DNA from: DASVTU01 sp036387415 | Lineage (GTDB): Bacteria > Acidobacteriota > Blastocatellia > Pyrinomonadales > Pyrinomonadaceae | NCBI GenBank assembly: GCA_036387415.1 | Contig: DASVTU010000029.1 | Coordinates: forward strand, 62,001 to 126,000 | Direction of reading: 5' to 3' | DNA length: 64,000 nt | Shown: positions 18,686-26,982 of the stretch, in pieces | Numbering within the stretch: the stretch's first letter is position 1 | How the letters are laid out: each line of letters starts with the position of its first letter | The notes under the pieces: generated by a model | The model's database searches: none | What the model was told of the DNA's origin: nothing | Seen by the model: only the letters and a program-made list of their open reading frames with translations | Translations under genes and position numbers: made by a program

Positions 18686-18721
18686 GAAAGGTGAGTCGCC
18701 ATTGAGACAAACTCACCTTTC
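18686..18721 (-). terminator. Rho-independent terminator with an alternative pairing
   Basis: Eleven-base arms (18686-18696 and 18711-18721) followed on the minus strand by TTTTTCG. A third copy of one arm's complement (CACCTTTC, 18667-18674) could pair with the middle segment instead, giving a mutually exclusive fold. No gene lies immediately upstream on the minus strand, so it may end the tRNA-Pro transcript or an unrecognised small RNA. Confidence 0.65.
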
Positions 18722-19035
18722 ACCCTCCCCGGCTCGTTAAGTAAAGTAGTCAGAATGTACAGTTGGCCTCTGCGGTTTCGTCGAAACAATCCCGCTCCGC
18801 GTAAAACTTATGAGGCGCGCTCAACAAATTTTCTTCCCTTGCTCGCTATCTTCTGCACAAAGTCAATCGCTTGAAATAGCCCTGCTAAACTTCATTGGCG
18901 GCTGTACAAAATCACCGATACAGGCACACAAATGTCCTTCAGCTTTGGCTACGCAGACATCGACGACTACTCTCTAGTCTACGTTTGTAAGCTTTGTGCA
19001 GTGTGTGGATTATAGTGATTATGCTTGAAAATGTC

Positions 19036-19059
19036 TGTACGCAAACGTACAACTTTTTT
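19036..19059 (+). terminator. Small hairpin with T-run
   Basis: TGTACG (19036-19041) and CGTACA (19046-19051) with a CAAA loop, followed by ACTTTTTT. It looks like a short intrinsic terminator on the plus strand, but no plus-strand gene is seen upstream. Confidence 0.35.
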
Positions 19060-19280
19060 CAAGAAAACTTGGCGAAATATGGCGAGAATTTGTCTTTCGA
19101 CGCGCTTCATCACAGAGCCATGTGGACGAAAGAATTTCGACTCTGATTCATGCGTGCGGAGTGTTCGAGAACTTGCTCCGACTATTGACGTGAAGACACG
19201 CCAACGCGGTCGAATGTGGTTCGACGAGGATGAGTTTGTTGTTAGGGAATTGATAGAGAGGGTTTCGCTTTGGAAAACTA

Positions 19281-19355
<75 letters not shown>

Positions 19356-19400
19356 ATAAATCCATCAGCCAAGTCATTGTAGGGAAGCCGACGAGAGGTG

Positions 19401-20078
19401 TCAAACCTGCACGTCGCTGGCATCACGCGCGGCGCGCGTCTTCTCGCGTCTCGATTTCAAGTATTCAAACACGGGCGGCAAGAGCGACAAAGCTACGACG
19501 ACGATAACCACCACTTCGATGTGCTCATCAAGACTAATTCCGAACTTGTCTCGCAAGAGGTTTCCGAGAAAGTAGCCCGCGAGAATCATGCTGAAGACCC
19601 AGAGCAAGCCGCCGACCACATTGAAGACGACGAACTTGCGATAAGGCATGCGCGCCGCACCCGCGACAATCGGCGCAAACGTCCGCACGATGGGCACGAA
19701 GCGCGCGATGATAATCGTCTTACCACCATACTTCTCATAAAACTCCTGCGCCTTCTCCAAGTGGCTCGGACGAAACAGCAGAGACTTCGGACGCGTGAAC
19801 AGACGCGACCCTAGTTTCGCGCCCGATAGGTATCCCACCGCATCGCCAACCACCGCCGCGACAAAAAGCGTCGAGAGAAGGATGAAGACATTGAGGTCGC
19901 CGCGCGCCGCAAAAATTCCCGCCACGACGAGCAGCGAATCGCCCGGCAGAAAGAAACCCATCGCCAATCCCGTCTCGGCAAAGACCACAAGAATCAGCAC
20001 CGCATATCCGGCGGCGGCAATCGTGCGCGGGTCGAGAAAGTTTTTAACTTGATGAAGAAGCTCGTATAAAGATTCCAT
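19401..20078 (-). CDS. DedA-family membrane protein
   Basis: A 225-residue inner-membrane protein of the DedA/SNARE-associated family. The conserved FLPGDSLLVVAGIFAARG lies near residues 43-60, and the re-entrant arginine motif ARFVPIVRTFAPIVAGAARM near residue 130 is characteristic. Members move or flip undecaprenyl phosphate or phospholipids across the membrane and affect proton-motive force. The start at 20078 has no Shine-Dalgarno sequence because the arm of a repeat element abuts it. Followed by tRNA-Pro. Confidence 0.9.
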   Translation of the reverse strand: MESLYELLHQVKNFLDPRTIAAAGYAVLILVVFAETGLAMGFFLPGDSLLVVAGIFAARGDLNVFILLSTLFVAAVVGDAVGYLSGAKLGSRLFTRPKSLLFRPSHLEKAQEFYEKYGGKTIIIARFVPIVRTFAPIVAGAARMPYRKFVVFNVVGGLLWVFSMILAGYFLGNLLRDKFGISLDEHIEVVVIVVVALSLLPPVFEYLKSRREKTRAARDASDVQV

Positions 20079-20085
20079 AAATAAA

Positions 20086-20170
20086 AGAAGAGGTCAGAAG
20101 CCAGAGGTCAGAAATTCAATCTCTCTTTAATCCCACTAAGTTCAATCTCTCTTTGTCCAACCTTTCGCCT
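20086..20170 (-). repeat. Half-degraded intercistronic heptamer element
   Basis: One clear arm (20086-20114) of four seven-base units of the AGAGGTC type (variants AGAAGCC, AGAAATT). The expected partner arm is only a remnant near 20158-20173 (ACCTTTCGCCTCT). It fills the pcm-dedA gap, stop to start. Confidence 0.65.
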
Positions 20171-20860
20171 CTATGATTCATTTGACCAACCGTAACGACC
20201 GATGAGTGGAACAAACGCGCAACCGCCGTGGTCTTCGTGTTCATAGCTGCTTTCGGTTCGGATAAAGCGCATGAGGCGTTGCGAGTCGCGAGTCGCGCCG
20301 ACGGGCAGAACCAATCGGCCACCAATCTTCAATTGTTGAAGCAGAGGCTCCGGCACGTCTGGGCTTCCCGCCGCAACTAGTATGGCATCGTATGGCGCAT
20401 GCGCGCTCCAACCGAGCGTGCCGTCGAAGCACTTCACAGTCGCGTTGTAGATGCCGAGGCTGCGTATGCGTGCCTGCGCTTCGCGCGCCAGTTCGGCGAT
20501 GCGTTCGATGGCGAATATTTGCGCGCCGAGTCCGGCGAGCACGGCAGTTTGATAACCAGACCCCGCGCCAATCTCTAAGACGCGGCTGCGTTCGTCAATC
20601 TCCAAAAGCTCCGTCATACGCGCGACGATGTAGGGCTGCGAGATAGTCTGGTTGGCGGCAATCGAGAGGGCGTGGTCGCCGTAGGCGCGACTCTGCCAAA
20701 CTTCGGGGACAAAGAGATGACGCGGCACACGCCGCATCACTTCGAGCACACGCTCATCGCTGATGCGATAGTGTTTACGCAGGTGCTCGACCATGCGTTC
20801 GCGTGGGATGCGGAAACTCATCGCTTGCACGGAATTCGTTTGTGATGTGGTCTGATTCAA
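20171..20860 (-). CDS. pcm: Protein-L-isoaspartate O-methyltransferase
   Basis: Methylates isoaspartyl residues with S-adenosylmethionine to repair aged proteins in the cytoplasm. The SAM-binding motif EIGAGSGYQTAVLAGL lies near residue 98, and the upstream VPRHLFVPEVWQSRAYGDHALSI and the TISQPYIVARM motif are the family's signature. The start is uncertain: TTG at 20860, an internal GTG, or the ATG at 20821 (MSFRIPRERM), none with a strong ribosome site. It follows surE on the same strand with a short gap, matching the surE-pcm pairing seen in many bacteria. Confidence 0.93.
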   Translation of the reverse strand: MNQTTSQTNSVQAMSFRIPRERMVEHLRKHYRISDERVLEVMRRVPRHLFVPEVWQSRAYGDHALSIAANQTISQPYIVARMTELLEIDERSRVLEIGAGSGYQTAVLAGLGAQIFAIERIAELAREAQARIRSLGIYNATVKCFDGTLGWSAHAPYDAILVAAGSPDVPEPLLQQLKIGGRLVLPVGATRDSQRLMRFIRTESSYEHEDHGGCAFVPLIGRYGWSNES

Positions 20861-20928
20861 GAGGGCTTCTATCTTCCCGGATGTCGTTTCCCCGTCGGCT
20901 CAAACTTGTCCGGCGTTTGGCCTCTGTT

Positions 20929-21723
20929 TCAATCGCGCCCGACTGTTTGGTCTTCGTCTTGCCTTAGCACCTCGTCGGCGCGAATACGATTCCAATGGTC
21001 GAGCGCGGTGAGCGCACTGTGGTTCGTCAGGTCGCTACGCATCGGCGTCACGGAGACGAAACCTTGCTCGATGGCTTGATAATCGGTGCCGTCTTCGCTC
21101 TTGGTGCTGAAATACTCTTCGCCAATCCAGTAGTAAGCTTTGCCGCGCGGGTCGATGTGTTCGCTGATGATGGGACGCGCGTTCTTGATGCCCTGCCGCG
21201 TCACACGCACGCCCCGAATCTCGCCCTTAGGAATGTTGATGTTGAGCAGCGTTCCTTCGGGCAGCCCGCTGGCGAGCACTTGCCGCACGGCGACGATGGC
21301 GAAACGCGCCGCTTCAGTGAAGTCGAAATTTTCACGCGCGACGAGACTAAAGGCCAAACCCGGTACGCCGAGAATGGTGGCTTCGAGTGCGCCCGCGACC
21401 GTGCCTGAATAGCTCGCATCGTCGCCGAGATTGCCGCCGTGATTGATGCCCGACACGCAGATGTGCGGCATCTCGTCTTCGGGCAGAATCTTGTTAAGCG
21501 CGAGGGTTACGCAATCGGTCGGCGTGCCGTCTACAGTCCAGTGGCGGTCGTCGATTTGGCGTATGCGAAGCGGTCGCGCGAGTGTCAGACTGTGAGATGC
21601 TCCGCTCATCTCGGAAGCGGGCGCGACCGTATACACGTCTCCCACATCCCTCAGTGCTTCTTCCAATTTGATGAGGCCGTCCGAATGAATGCCGTCGTCG
21701 TTGGTCAGTAATATTCTAATCAT
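20929..21723 (-). CDS. surE: 5'/3'-nucleotidase SurE
   Basis: Metal-dependent nucleoside monophosphatase of stationary-phase survival; 264 residues. The N-terminal LLTNDDGIHSDG supplies the metal-binding aspartates, GASHSLTL and SGINHGGNLGDDASYSGTVAGA complete the active site. The start ATG at 21723 gives the standard SurE N-terminus. Followed by pcm on the same strand, the usual arrangement for the two repair/salvage genes. Confidence 0.95.
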   Translation of the reverse strand: MIRILLTNDDGIHSDGLIKLEEALRDVGDVYTVAPASEMSGASHSLTLARPLRIRQIDDRHWTVDGTPTDCVTLALNKILPEDEMPHICVSGINHGGNLGDDASYSGTVAGALEATILGVPGLAFSLVARENFDFTEAARFAIVAVRQVLASGLPEGTLLNINIPKGEIRGVRVTRQGIKNARPIISEHIDPRGKAYYWIGEEYFSTKSEDGTDYQAIEQGFVSVTPMRSDLTNHSALTALDHWNRIRADEVLRQDEDQTVGRD

Positions 21724-21870
21724 ACGAGATAAATGCTGTCCGGCGTGCGTCCGTGCTGACGCCGACGAAGATGATGCACTAGATGAACGAAAGATGCAAA
21801 GAGCAGTCAGGTTTTGCTTCCACTATCCCTCGCCGCTCGACGCGGATGAAATACTGCATTCTAAAAGCGG

Positions 21871-21907
21871 AACCCCGCGAACGCTTTGTATCACGCGTCG
21901 CGGGGTT
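21871..21907 (-). terminator. Rho-independent terminator of the radical SAM gene
   Basis: Ten-base arms AACCCCGCGA (21871-21880) and TCGCGGGGTT (21898-21907), followed on the minus strand by CCGCTTTTAG. It sits about 30 bases after the stop of the leftward radical SAM gene and separates it from surE. Confidence 0.75.
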
Positions 21908-21935
21908 TCGGTGGTTGACATTGGATTGAAGCAGT

Positions 21936-23978
21936 TTAGACGGAGGCCGTCGCGTTGTCTTTGTTGCGACTGAGACCCTTAATCTGCACAGGCTTATCTG
22001 CGCCGCCCTTCTGATTCAGTTTCTTGTTGAGCACCATGTCCTGATAGAGCTTACGCATCATCGCAGCTTCTTCGGCTGCCGTCTTCGGCCCGGCCATCTC
22101 AGGACGGTTGGGACGCTGTAGGTCAATCTCGTTGAGATTGAGACCGACGGGCGCGGCGTAAGCCAGTTCGACTTCCTTGCCCTTAGCGAAAATCTCATGA
22201 CGCCCATGCTCTTTGTACCATTTCGCCACGGTCGCGTTCTGGTGCATCTGCTCGATGATGTTGCGCCAGCCGATGCCTGTGTTGTAAGCGCAGAAAGAGA
22301 TTTCGCCTTCCTGTGTGCCGTAGGGGATGATGCACATCTCCGTGCGGCGGAAGTCGTAGTTGAAAAGGTCTTGGAACCACATTCCGGCGATAAAGAGGAA
22401 ATTCCAACGGTCTGAACGACGCATCTCGATGTCGTCCTTCGTGCGGTCGCCCTCAACCTTGCCGTACGACTTGCCCGTCAGACCGAAAGACTTATCGAAC
22501 TTCTTAAACAACTCGTAGAGCGTGAAGTGCGTCGGCGACTTGTAGGGATTGTAGTGCTTCAGGAGCGTCAACCCCATCATGATGTTCGACGCCCACTTGC
22601 CGCGTCCCGCATCCGTAATCTTCTGCATGTCTTTGACGAGTCCCGGAATGTTCAAAAATTCCGGCACCGGACGCATCTCCTTCGTCTCTTTATCAATCAT
22701 CACTGCCGTACCGACGCCGCAGTTAGGATGGCAGCCGCAAGAGACTTGACCCCACTCGGCATCGGGGCCGTGCGCGAGGTCTGCGAAATCGGCAAACGCG
22801 CCCATCAGAGAGAGCGGGAACCAATCGCGCGTCGGCTCCGTGATGCCGACCTGTTTCTTCACGTCCTGCGCCAAGTGCGACAGAGTATAACGCTGCGCCA
22901 TGCGGCGTTCGTCCGTGATTTCCTCGTCGCGCCCTGTGAATGAGACGGGCTGGAACGAGATGAAGGCGACCTTCTTGGGGTTGTCGAGCGCGAAACGAAT
23001 GACGGAGCCAACCTGGTCGTTATTGATGTTGTTGACGAGCGTTGTGACGAGCACGATTTCGACGCCCGCTTCGTGGAGATTGTCGATGGCGCGCAGTTTC
23101 ACGTCGAAGAGGTTGCCAACCTGTCGGTGGCTGTTGGCGTCGTTGCCGATGCCGTCGAACTGTAGATAGGCATAGCGCAATCCGGCTTCGGCGGCTTCGC
23201 GGCAGAATTCTTTGCTCTTGGCGAACTCGATACCGTTGGTCGCACACTGCACGGAGTTGTAACCGACTTTGCGCGAGTAGCGAATCGCGTCGAGGAAGTA
23301 GGGCGAAATCGTCGGCTCGCCGCCCGAAAACTGCACGGACATCTGCCTGCGCGGTTTAATCGAGATGGCTTTGTCGAGAATGTCGCTGACTTCCTCAAAG
23401 CTCAACTCATGCACGAATCCGACCTGATTGGCGTCCATGAAGCACGGGTCACACATCATGTTGCAGCGATTCGTCAAGTCAATCGTCAAGACCGAACCGC
23501 GTCCGTACTTGATGGTGCTGGAACCGTGGTTGTGCAACTTCTCGTCGTTGTGCGCCTGAATGTCACGACCCGGAAACATCGCTTCGATGTGCTTCAAGAA
23601 CGACGAATCAATCGCCATGATGTCCTCGAAGTGGCCGTGGATGGGACAATCCTTAATCATCCAGATTTCGCCGTCGCGCTCGATAATCGTCGCCTTGATT
23701 TCGCCCACCTTCTCGTTGACGAGGATGGACGGGTCAATCACTTCCGCACTCAAAATCTTCTGGCGCGCTTCGATGACGCATTTCGGGCAGAGCGAATCGG
23801 TGGTGCGCGGGTAGCCGAGCGGCGGCTTCGATTTCTGCCACGATTTCAGCAAAGGCTTGTCAGACCATTTAGGCGTGAACGCTTCGTTGGGACGGTATTT
23901 GTTGAAGAACTGAATCGTGTTGAACAGGCCACCAGCCACTGCGGTCAAGCCCTTTTCGACATGTTTGATGGGTCGCAT
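21936..23978 (-). CDS. Radical SAM enzyme resembling tetraether / membrane-spanning-lipid synthase
   Basis: A 680-residue radical SAM protein. Visible parts in order: an N-terminal cysteine knuckle (Cys64-x2-Cys67, with Cys111 in DCPIHGH), the cluster motif Cys172-x3-Cys176-x2-Cys179 (NRCNMMCDPC), the SAM-contact SGGEPTISP near 218-226, a CGCHPNCGVG segment (Cys414, 416, 420) and a late cysteine pair (EMCIIPYG, SFCAYNTG). This layout matches the MJ0619/Tes-like family, whose archaeal member joins two lipid chains to make tetraethers and whose bacterial members are proposed to make membrane-spanning lipids such as diabolic acids. The assignment is from remembered family features, not a search. 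Own transcript, with a sigma-54-type promoter about 420 bases upstream and a terminator downstream. Confidence 0.75.
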   Translation of the reverse strand: MRPIKHVEKGLTAVAGGLFNTIQFFNKYRPNEAFTPKWSDKPLLKSWQKSKPPLGYPRTTDSLCPKCVIEARQKILSAEVIDPSILVNEKVGEIKATIIERDGEIWMIKDCPIHGHFEDIMAIDSSFLKHIEAMFPGRDIQAHNDEKLHNHGSSTIKYGRGSVLTIDLTNRCNMMCDPCFMDANQVGFVHELSFEEVSDILDKAISIKPRRQMSVQFSGGEPTISPYFLDAIRYSRKVGYNSVQCATNGIEFAKSKEFCREAAEAGLRYAYLQFDGIGNDANSHRQVGNLFDVKLRAIDNLHEAGVEIVLVTTLVNNINNDQVGSVIRFALDNPKKVAFISFQPVSFTGRDEEITDERRMAQRYTLSHLAQDVKKQVGITEPTRDWFPLSLMGAFADFADLAHGPDAEWGQVSCGCHPNCGVGTAVMIDKETKEMRPVPEFLNIPGLVKDMQKITDAGRGKWASNIMMGLTLLKHYNPYKSPTHFTLYELFKKFDKSFGLTGKSYGKVEGDRTKDDIEMRRSDRWNFLFIAGMWFQDLFNYDFRRTEMCIIPYGTQEGEISFCAYNTGIGWRNIIEQMHQNATVAKWYKEHGRHEIFAKGKEVELAYAAPVGLNLNEIDLQRPNRPEMAGPKTAAEEAAMMRKLYQDMVLNKKLNQKGGADKPVQIKGLSRNKDNATASV

Positions 23979-24294
23979 TCTCTTTATCCTTACTCTCGCA
24001 AATCAAAATTTACTACGGTGCAAAACGGCGAGACTTTTTATCTTTCGCTGTCTCGCTGGCGTCTGCGCCTCGCGTCCGTGAACGACGCTCTTGCTCGTAA
24101 ATCTATCAAAAAAATGATGATGACGAACTCTATCTCTATCCGGCGACGTTCCCTTAGCTCGCCGAAAACCACACGGTAGGAAGAAGGCTGAACGTGGCAG
24201 CAACCGTCGGTCTGTCTCACGCGATACGCGCGAAACGGGCACTTTAACACGCCCACGCCAAAATCAGAAGCCCTCGCTATGCCTAAATGCGGCA

Positions 24295-24322
24295 GGGCAT
24301 TAACTGTTCTTCGACAGTTGCC
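24295..24322 (-). other. Stable hairpin in the radical SAM leader
   Basis: On the minus strand GGGCAACTGT pairs with ACAGT and TGCCC, interrupted by a three-base bulge, with a six-base loop (CGAAGA). It lies about 70-95 bases after the predicted sigma-54 start site. Confidence 0.5.
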
Positions 24323-24399
24323 CCACCGCCCTTAGATTGTCTCTTTCCTGTGGACTTCCCGCCGCTACCATCGCAGCAAGCTGAACACAGTCGAGACTT

Positions 24400-24415
24400 A
24401 GCAACGACCGTGCCA
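24400..24415 (-). promoter_or_regulatory. Consensus sigma-54 promoter
   Basis: Minus strand TGGCAC-N5-TTGCT: GG and GC elements are separated by exactly ten bases, as the -24/-12 consensus requires, with the preferred G after TGGCAC. Transcription would start near 24388, leading into the radical SAM gene. Confidence 0.75.
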
Positions 24416-24641
24416 CCCCGCGACCGTTCAGCATAAACCTATTAAATAACTACACTTAGCAGACCCGCGCGGATTCCCTCCACCTTACACACTTCTCCGC
24501 AACGAGTCAAATCAACACGTCTATCCTGATTCAACAATCGGCGGCGTTTTATGACACACAAAGCTAGTCCGACGGCAACCAGTTTGGGAATTTTGACCCT
24601 CAGTGATTTGTCAGGAAATCATCGGAGACAGGCGGAATTCC

Positions 24642-25469
24642 TCAAAGTCTATTAGCATCTATAATTTGCAGAGTTTGTGGAAGGAGTGCGCCATTTGTGG
24701 AGACGGCATTGCCGCCCCTGATGGTTCTCTGCCCGCGCCAGTCCGTGAACGTCCCTCCGGCTTCTTCGACGATGGGCAACAAAGCCGCGCAATCCCACAC
24801 GTTCATCACTGGGTCGAGCATGATTTCGGCACGCCCCGTGGCCACAAGTAGGTGACCGTAGCAGTCGCCCCACGTCCGTCGCGCGCCCGCGCGTCGCTCC
24901 AACTCCCGCGACGCCGCCCCGAATCCATAACGCTCGCACATCCCGAAATCCGTCGATAACAGCAACGCCTCGTCCAACGCCTCGACGCCGGAGACGCGCG
25001 CCGTTTCGCCGTTCCAACGCGCGCCCAAGCCCCGCGCCGCAGACACCATCTCGTCCAACGCCGGAATGTTGACCACCCCGACCGACGGCTCATCACATAT
25101 TTCCAGACCAACCAGCACGCCATAGAACGGCACGCCATGAATAAACGAATAGGTGCCGTCAATCGGGTCGATAATCCAACGCCGACCCGACGAGCCTTCC
25201 CTCTCGTCCTCCTCCTCGCCCACAATCGCATCATCCGCGAAGCGACGCTCAATCTCCGCACGCAGAAACCGTTCCGCTTCCCTATCCGCCGCCGTGACAA
25301 ACGAGCCGTCCGCCTTGCGGTCGGTTGCTACTGCCCTGCGAAAATATTTCAACGTAATCTCGCCCGCGCCGCGCGCAATCTCGACCGCAAAGTCCAGAAT
25401 CTCGCGCAACTCCGTCTCGCCAACACCGACCCGTTTCGCCGCATCGCTGCCATTACTTCTGCCGTCCAT
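24642..25469 (-). CDS. hisN: Inositol-monophosphatase-family histidinol-phosphate phosphatase
   Basis: A 275-residue magnesium-dependent phosphatase of the IMPase fold. Motifs: GEEEDE (about residue 79), WIIDPIDGTYSFIHG (about 97-111, metal aspartates), and WDCAALLPIVEEAGG near residue 223. As the last gene of a histidine operon, starting two bases after hisIE, it is most likely the HisN-type histidinol-phosphate phosphatase. That matters because hisB here encodes only the dehydratase. The family assignment is firm and the substrate is inferred from context. Confidence 0.85.
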   Translation of the reverse strand: MDGRSNGSDAAKRVGVGETELREILDFAVEIARGAGEITLKYFRRAVATDRKADGSFVTAADREAERFLRAEIERRFADDAIVGEEEDEREGSSGRRWIIDPIDGTYSFIHGVPFYGVLVGLEICDEPSVGVVNIPALDEMVSAARGLGARWNGETARVSGVEALDEALLLSTDFGMCERYGFGAASRELERRAGARRTWGDCYGHLLVATGRAEIMLDPVMNVWDCAALLPIVEEAGGTFTDWRGQRTIRGGNAVSTNGALLPQTLQIIDANRL

Positions 25470-25471
25470 CT

Positions 25472-26200
25472 CTACGCCTTCCCTTTCTCGTTACGTTTTT
25501 CGCTCCGCCGTAAAAGCTCCGCGCTCACACTGTCGAGCGACACGCCGCGTTCGACCAGCAGCACAACGAGATGATAAACGAGATCAGACACTTCCAACGT
25601 CAGCGCATTCGCATCTTCGTTCTTGGCAGCGATGATGGTTTCCGCCGCTTCTTCGCCGACCTTCTTCAGAATCTTGTCAAGCCCCGCATCAAAAAGATAT
25701 GTCGTATAAGACCCCTCCGGCCTCTCCTTCTGTCTCGCCTCGACCAGACTGTAAAGCCCCGCCAGCACCTCTCCCAAACCGCGCGACGCCATGCCCGAAT
25801 CAGCATCACTCTCAACATCCTTCGTCGCTGCAACCATGCCCGCATCTTGATGCGACGCTGCTTGTTGAAAATTTGCCCCCTCGACTTCGTGATGAAAGCA
25901 GGAACGCGCGCCCGTATGACACGCCGCGCCCGACGGCTCGACGAGCGCGACGAGTGCATCGCCGTCGCAATCCACGCGCATGCCGACGACGCGCTGTGTG
26001 TTGCTGGAAGTTTCGCCCTTGTGCCAGAGCGCGGAGCGAGAACGCGACCAGAACCACGTCTCGCCCTCGTCGAGCGTCCGCCGTAGACTCTCGGCGTTCA
26101 TGTACGCGAGCGTCAGCACTTCGCCCGTCTGTGCGTCCTGCACGACCGCCGGAACCAGTCCCCGCTCATCGTATTTCAAATCGTCCACAGCAATCTTCAT
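25472..26200 (-). CDS. hisIE: Bifunctional phosphoribosyl-AMP cyclohydrolase / phosphoribosyl-ATP pyrophosphatase
   Basis: Steps two and three of histidine synthesis. The 242-residue protein has HisI first (residues about 1-115; YMNAESLRRTLDEGETWFWSRSR, GETSSNTQRV, CHTGARSCFH with the zinc/active cysteines), then an unusually long Ala/Gly/Asp linker (about 115-145), then HisE (LYSLVEARQKERPEGSYTTYL, KVGEEAAETIIAAKN). The start at 26200 is the first Met giving a normal HisI; a longer frame to 26635 overlaps hisF and is rejected. It begins 11 bases after hisF. Confidence 0.95.
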   Translation of the reverse strand: MKIAVDDLKYDERGLVPAVVQDAQTGEVLTLAYMNAESLRRTLDEGETWFWSRSRSALWHKGETSSNTQRVVGMRVDCDGDALVALVEPSGAACHTGARSCFHHEVEGANFQQAASHQDAGMVAATKDVESDADSGMASRGLGEVLAGLYSLVEARQKERPEGSYTTYLFDAGLDKILKKVGEEAAETIIAAKNEDANALTLEVSDLVYHLVVLLVERGVSLDSVSAELLRRSEKRNEKGKA

Positions 26201-26211
26201 GCTCTCCGTCC

Positions 26212-26982
26212 TCAGCGCACCACAACTCCGCGTGCACGTAGGTAATCTTTCACTTCGCCAATCGTGTATTCGCCGAAATGAAACAACGAAGCGGCGAGCA
26301 CGGCACTCGCCCCGCCGTCCGTCAGTGCTTCGTAAAAGTGTTGGAGCGTGCCCGCGCCGCCCGACGCGATGACGGGGATACGCACGGCGTCCGCGACGGC
26401 CCGTGTCAGACGAACATCGTAGCCGTCGCGCGTGCCATCGGCATCCATGCTTGTCAGAAGTATCTCGCCCGCGCCGAGGCGTTCGGCGCGCACAGCCCAT
26501 TCCACCGCATCCCGACGCGTATTCCGTCGCCCGCCGTGCGTGTAGACATCCCAACCCACGACGGAATTTTCCGGGTCTCTGCGCCGCGCGTCGATAGCGA
26601 CGACGACGCACTGGCTTCCGAAAGTTTCCGCGCAATCCGAGATTATTTCGGGATGTTCGACCGCCGCCGTATTCAACGAAACCTTGTCCGCACCTGCGCG
26701 CAACACTGCGCGTACGTCCTCCGTCGTGTTCAGGCCGCCGCCGACTGTGAACGGTATAAAAACTTCGTCGGCCACGCGCCTGACGAGTTCCGCGACGATA
26801 GCGCGTTTGTCTGACGATGCGGTGATGTCCAGAAAGGTCAGTTCGTCGGCGCGCTCGGCGTCGTAGCGTCGCGCCTGTTCCACAGGGTCGCCCGCATCGA
26901 CCAACGACACGAAGCGTATGCCCTTGACCACGCGACCGTCATCGACATCCAGACATGGAATGATACGTTTTGCCAGCATCAA
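26212..26982 (-). CDS. hisF: Imidazole glycerol phosphate synthase, cyclase subunit
   Basis: The cyclase half of the glutamine-dependent IGP synthase; a 256-residue beta-alpha barrel. RIIPCLDVDDGRVVKG carries the first catalytic aspartate (about residue 12), and VVAIDARRR the second (about residue 130). VNLVDAGDP-like SLVDAGDPVE and GGAGTLQHFYEAL complete the signature. It overlaps hisH by four bases, so the two subunits of the same complex are translationally coupled. Confidence 0.97.
   Translation of the reverse strand: MMLAKRIIPCLDVDDGRVVKGIRFVSLVDAGDPVEQARRYDAERADELTFLDITASSDKRAIVAELVRRVADEVFIPFTVGGGLNTTEDVRAVLRAGADKVSLNTAAVEHPEIISDCAETFGSQCVVVAIDARRRDPENSVVGWDVYTHGGRRNTRRDAVEWAVRAERLGAGEILLTSMDADGTRDGYDVRLTRAVADAVRIPVIASGGAGTLQHFYEALTDGGASAVLAASLFHFGEYTIGEVKDYLRARGVVVR

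Larger units (their letters stand above)
23979..24641. other. Long leader region upstream of the radical SAM gene
   Basis: About 660 bases without a credible gene. It contains a consensus sigma-54 promoter reading left (24400-24415), so a leader of roughly 410 bases would precede the radical SAM gene. A stable hairpin (24295-24322; GGGCA-ACTGT pairing with ACAGT-TAA-TGCCC) lies in that leader. No known riboswitch core was recognised. AAGGA precedes the radical SAM start by about ten bases. Confidence 0.55.

Noticed and set aside
24241..24390. Cobalamin or other known riboswitch in the radical SAM leader
   Set aside because: The conserved B12-box and core boxes were not found; only generic stems are visible.
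26201..26635. 145-residue extension of hisIE
   Set aside because: Overlaps hisF in another frame and is not HisI-like; the Met at 26200 gives a standard start.
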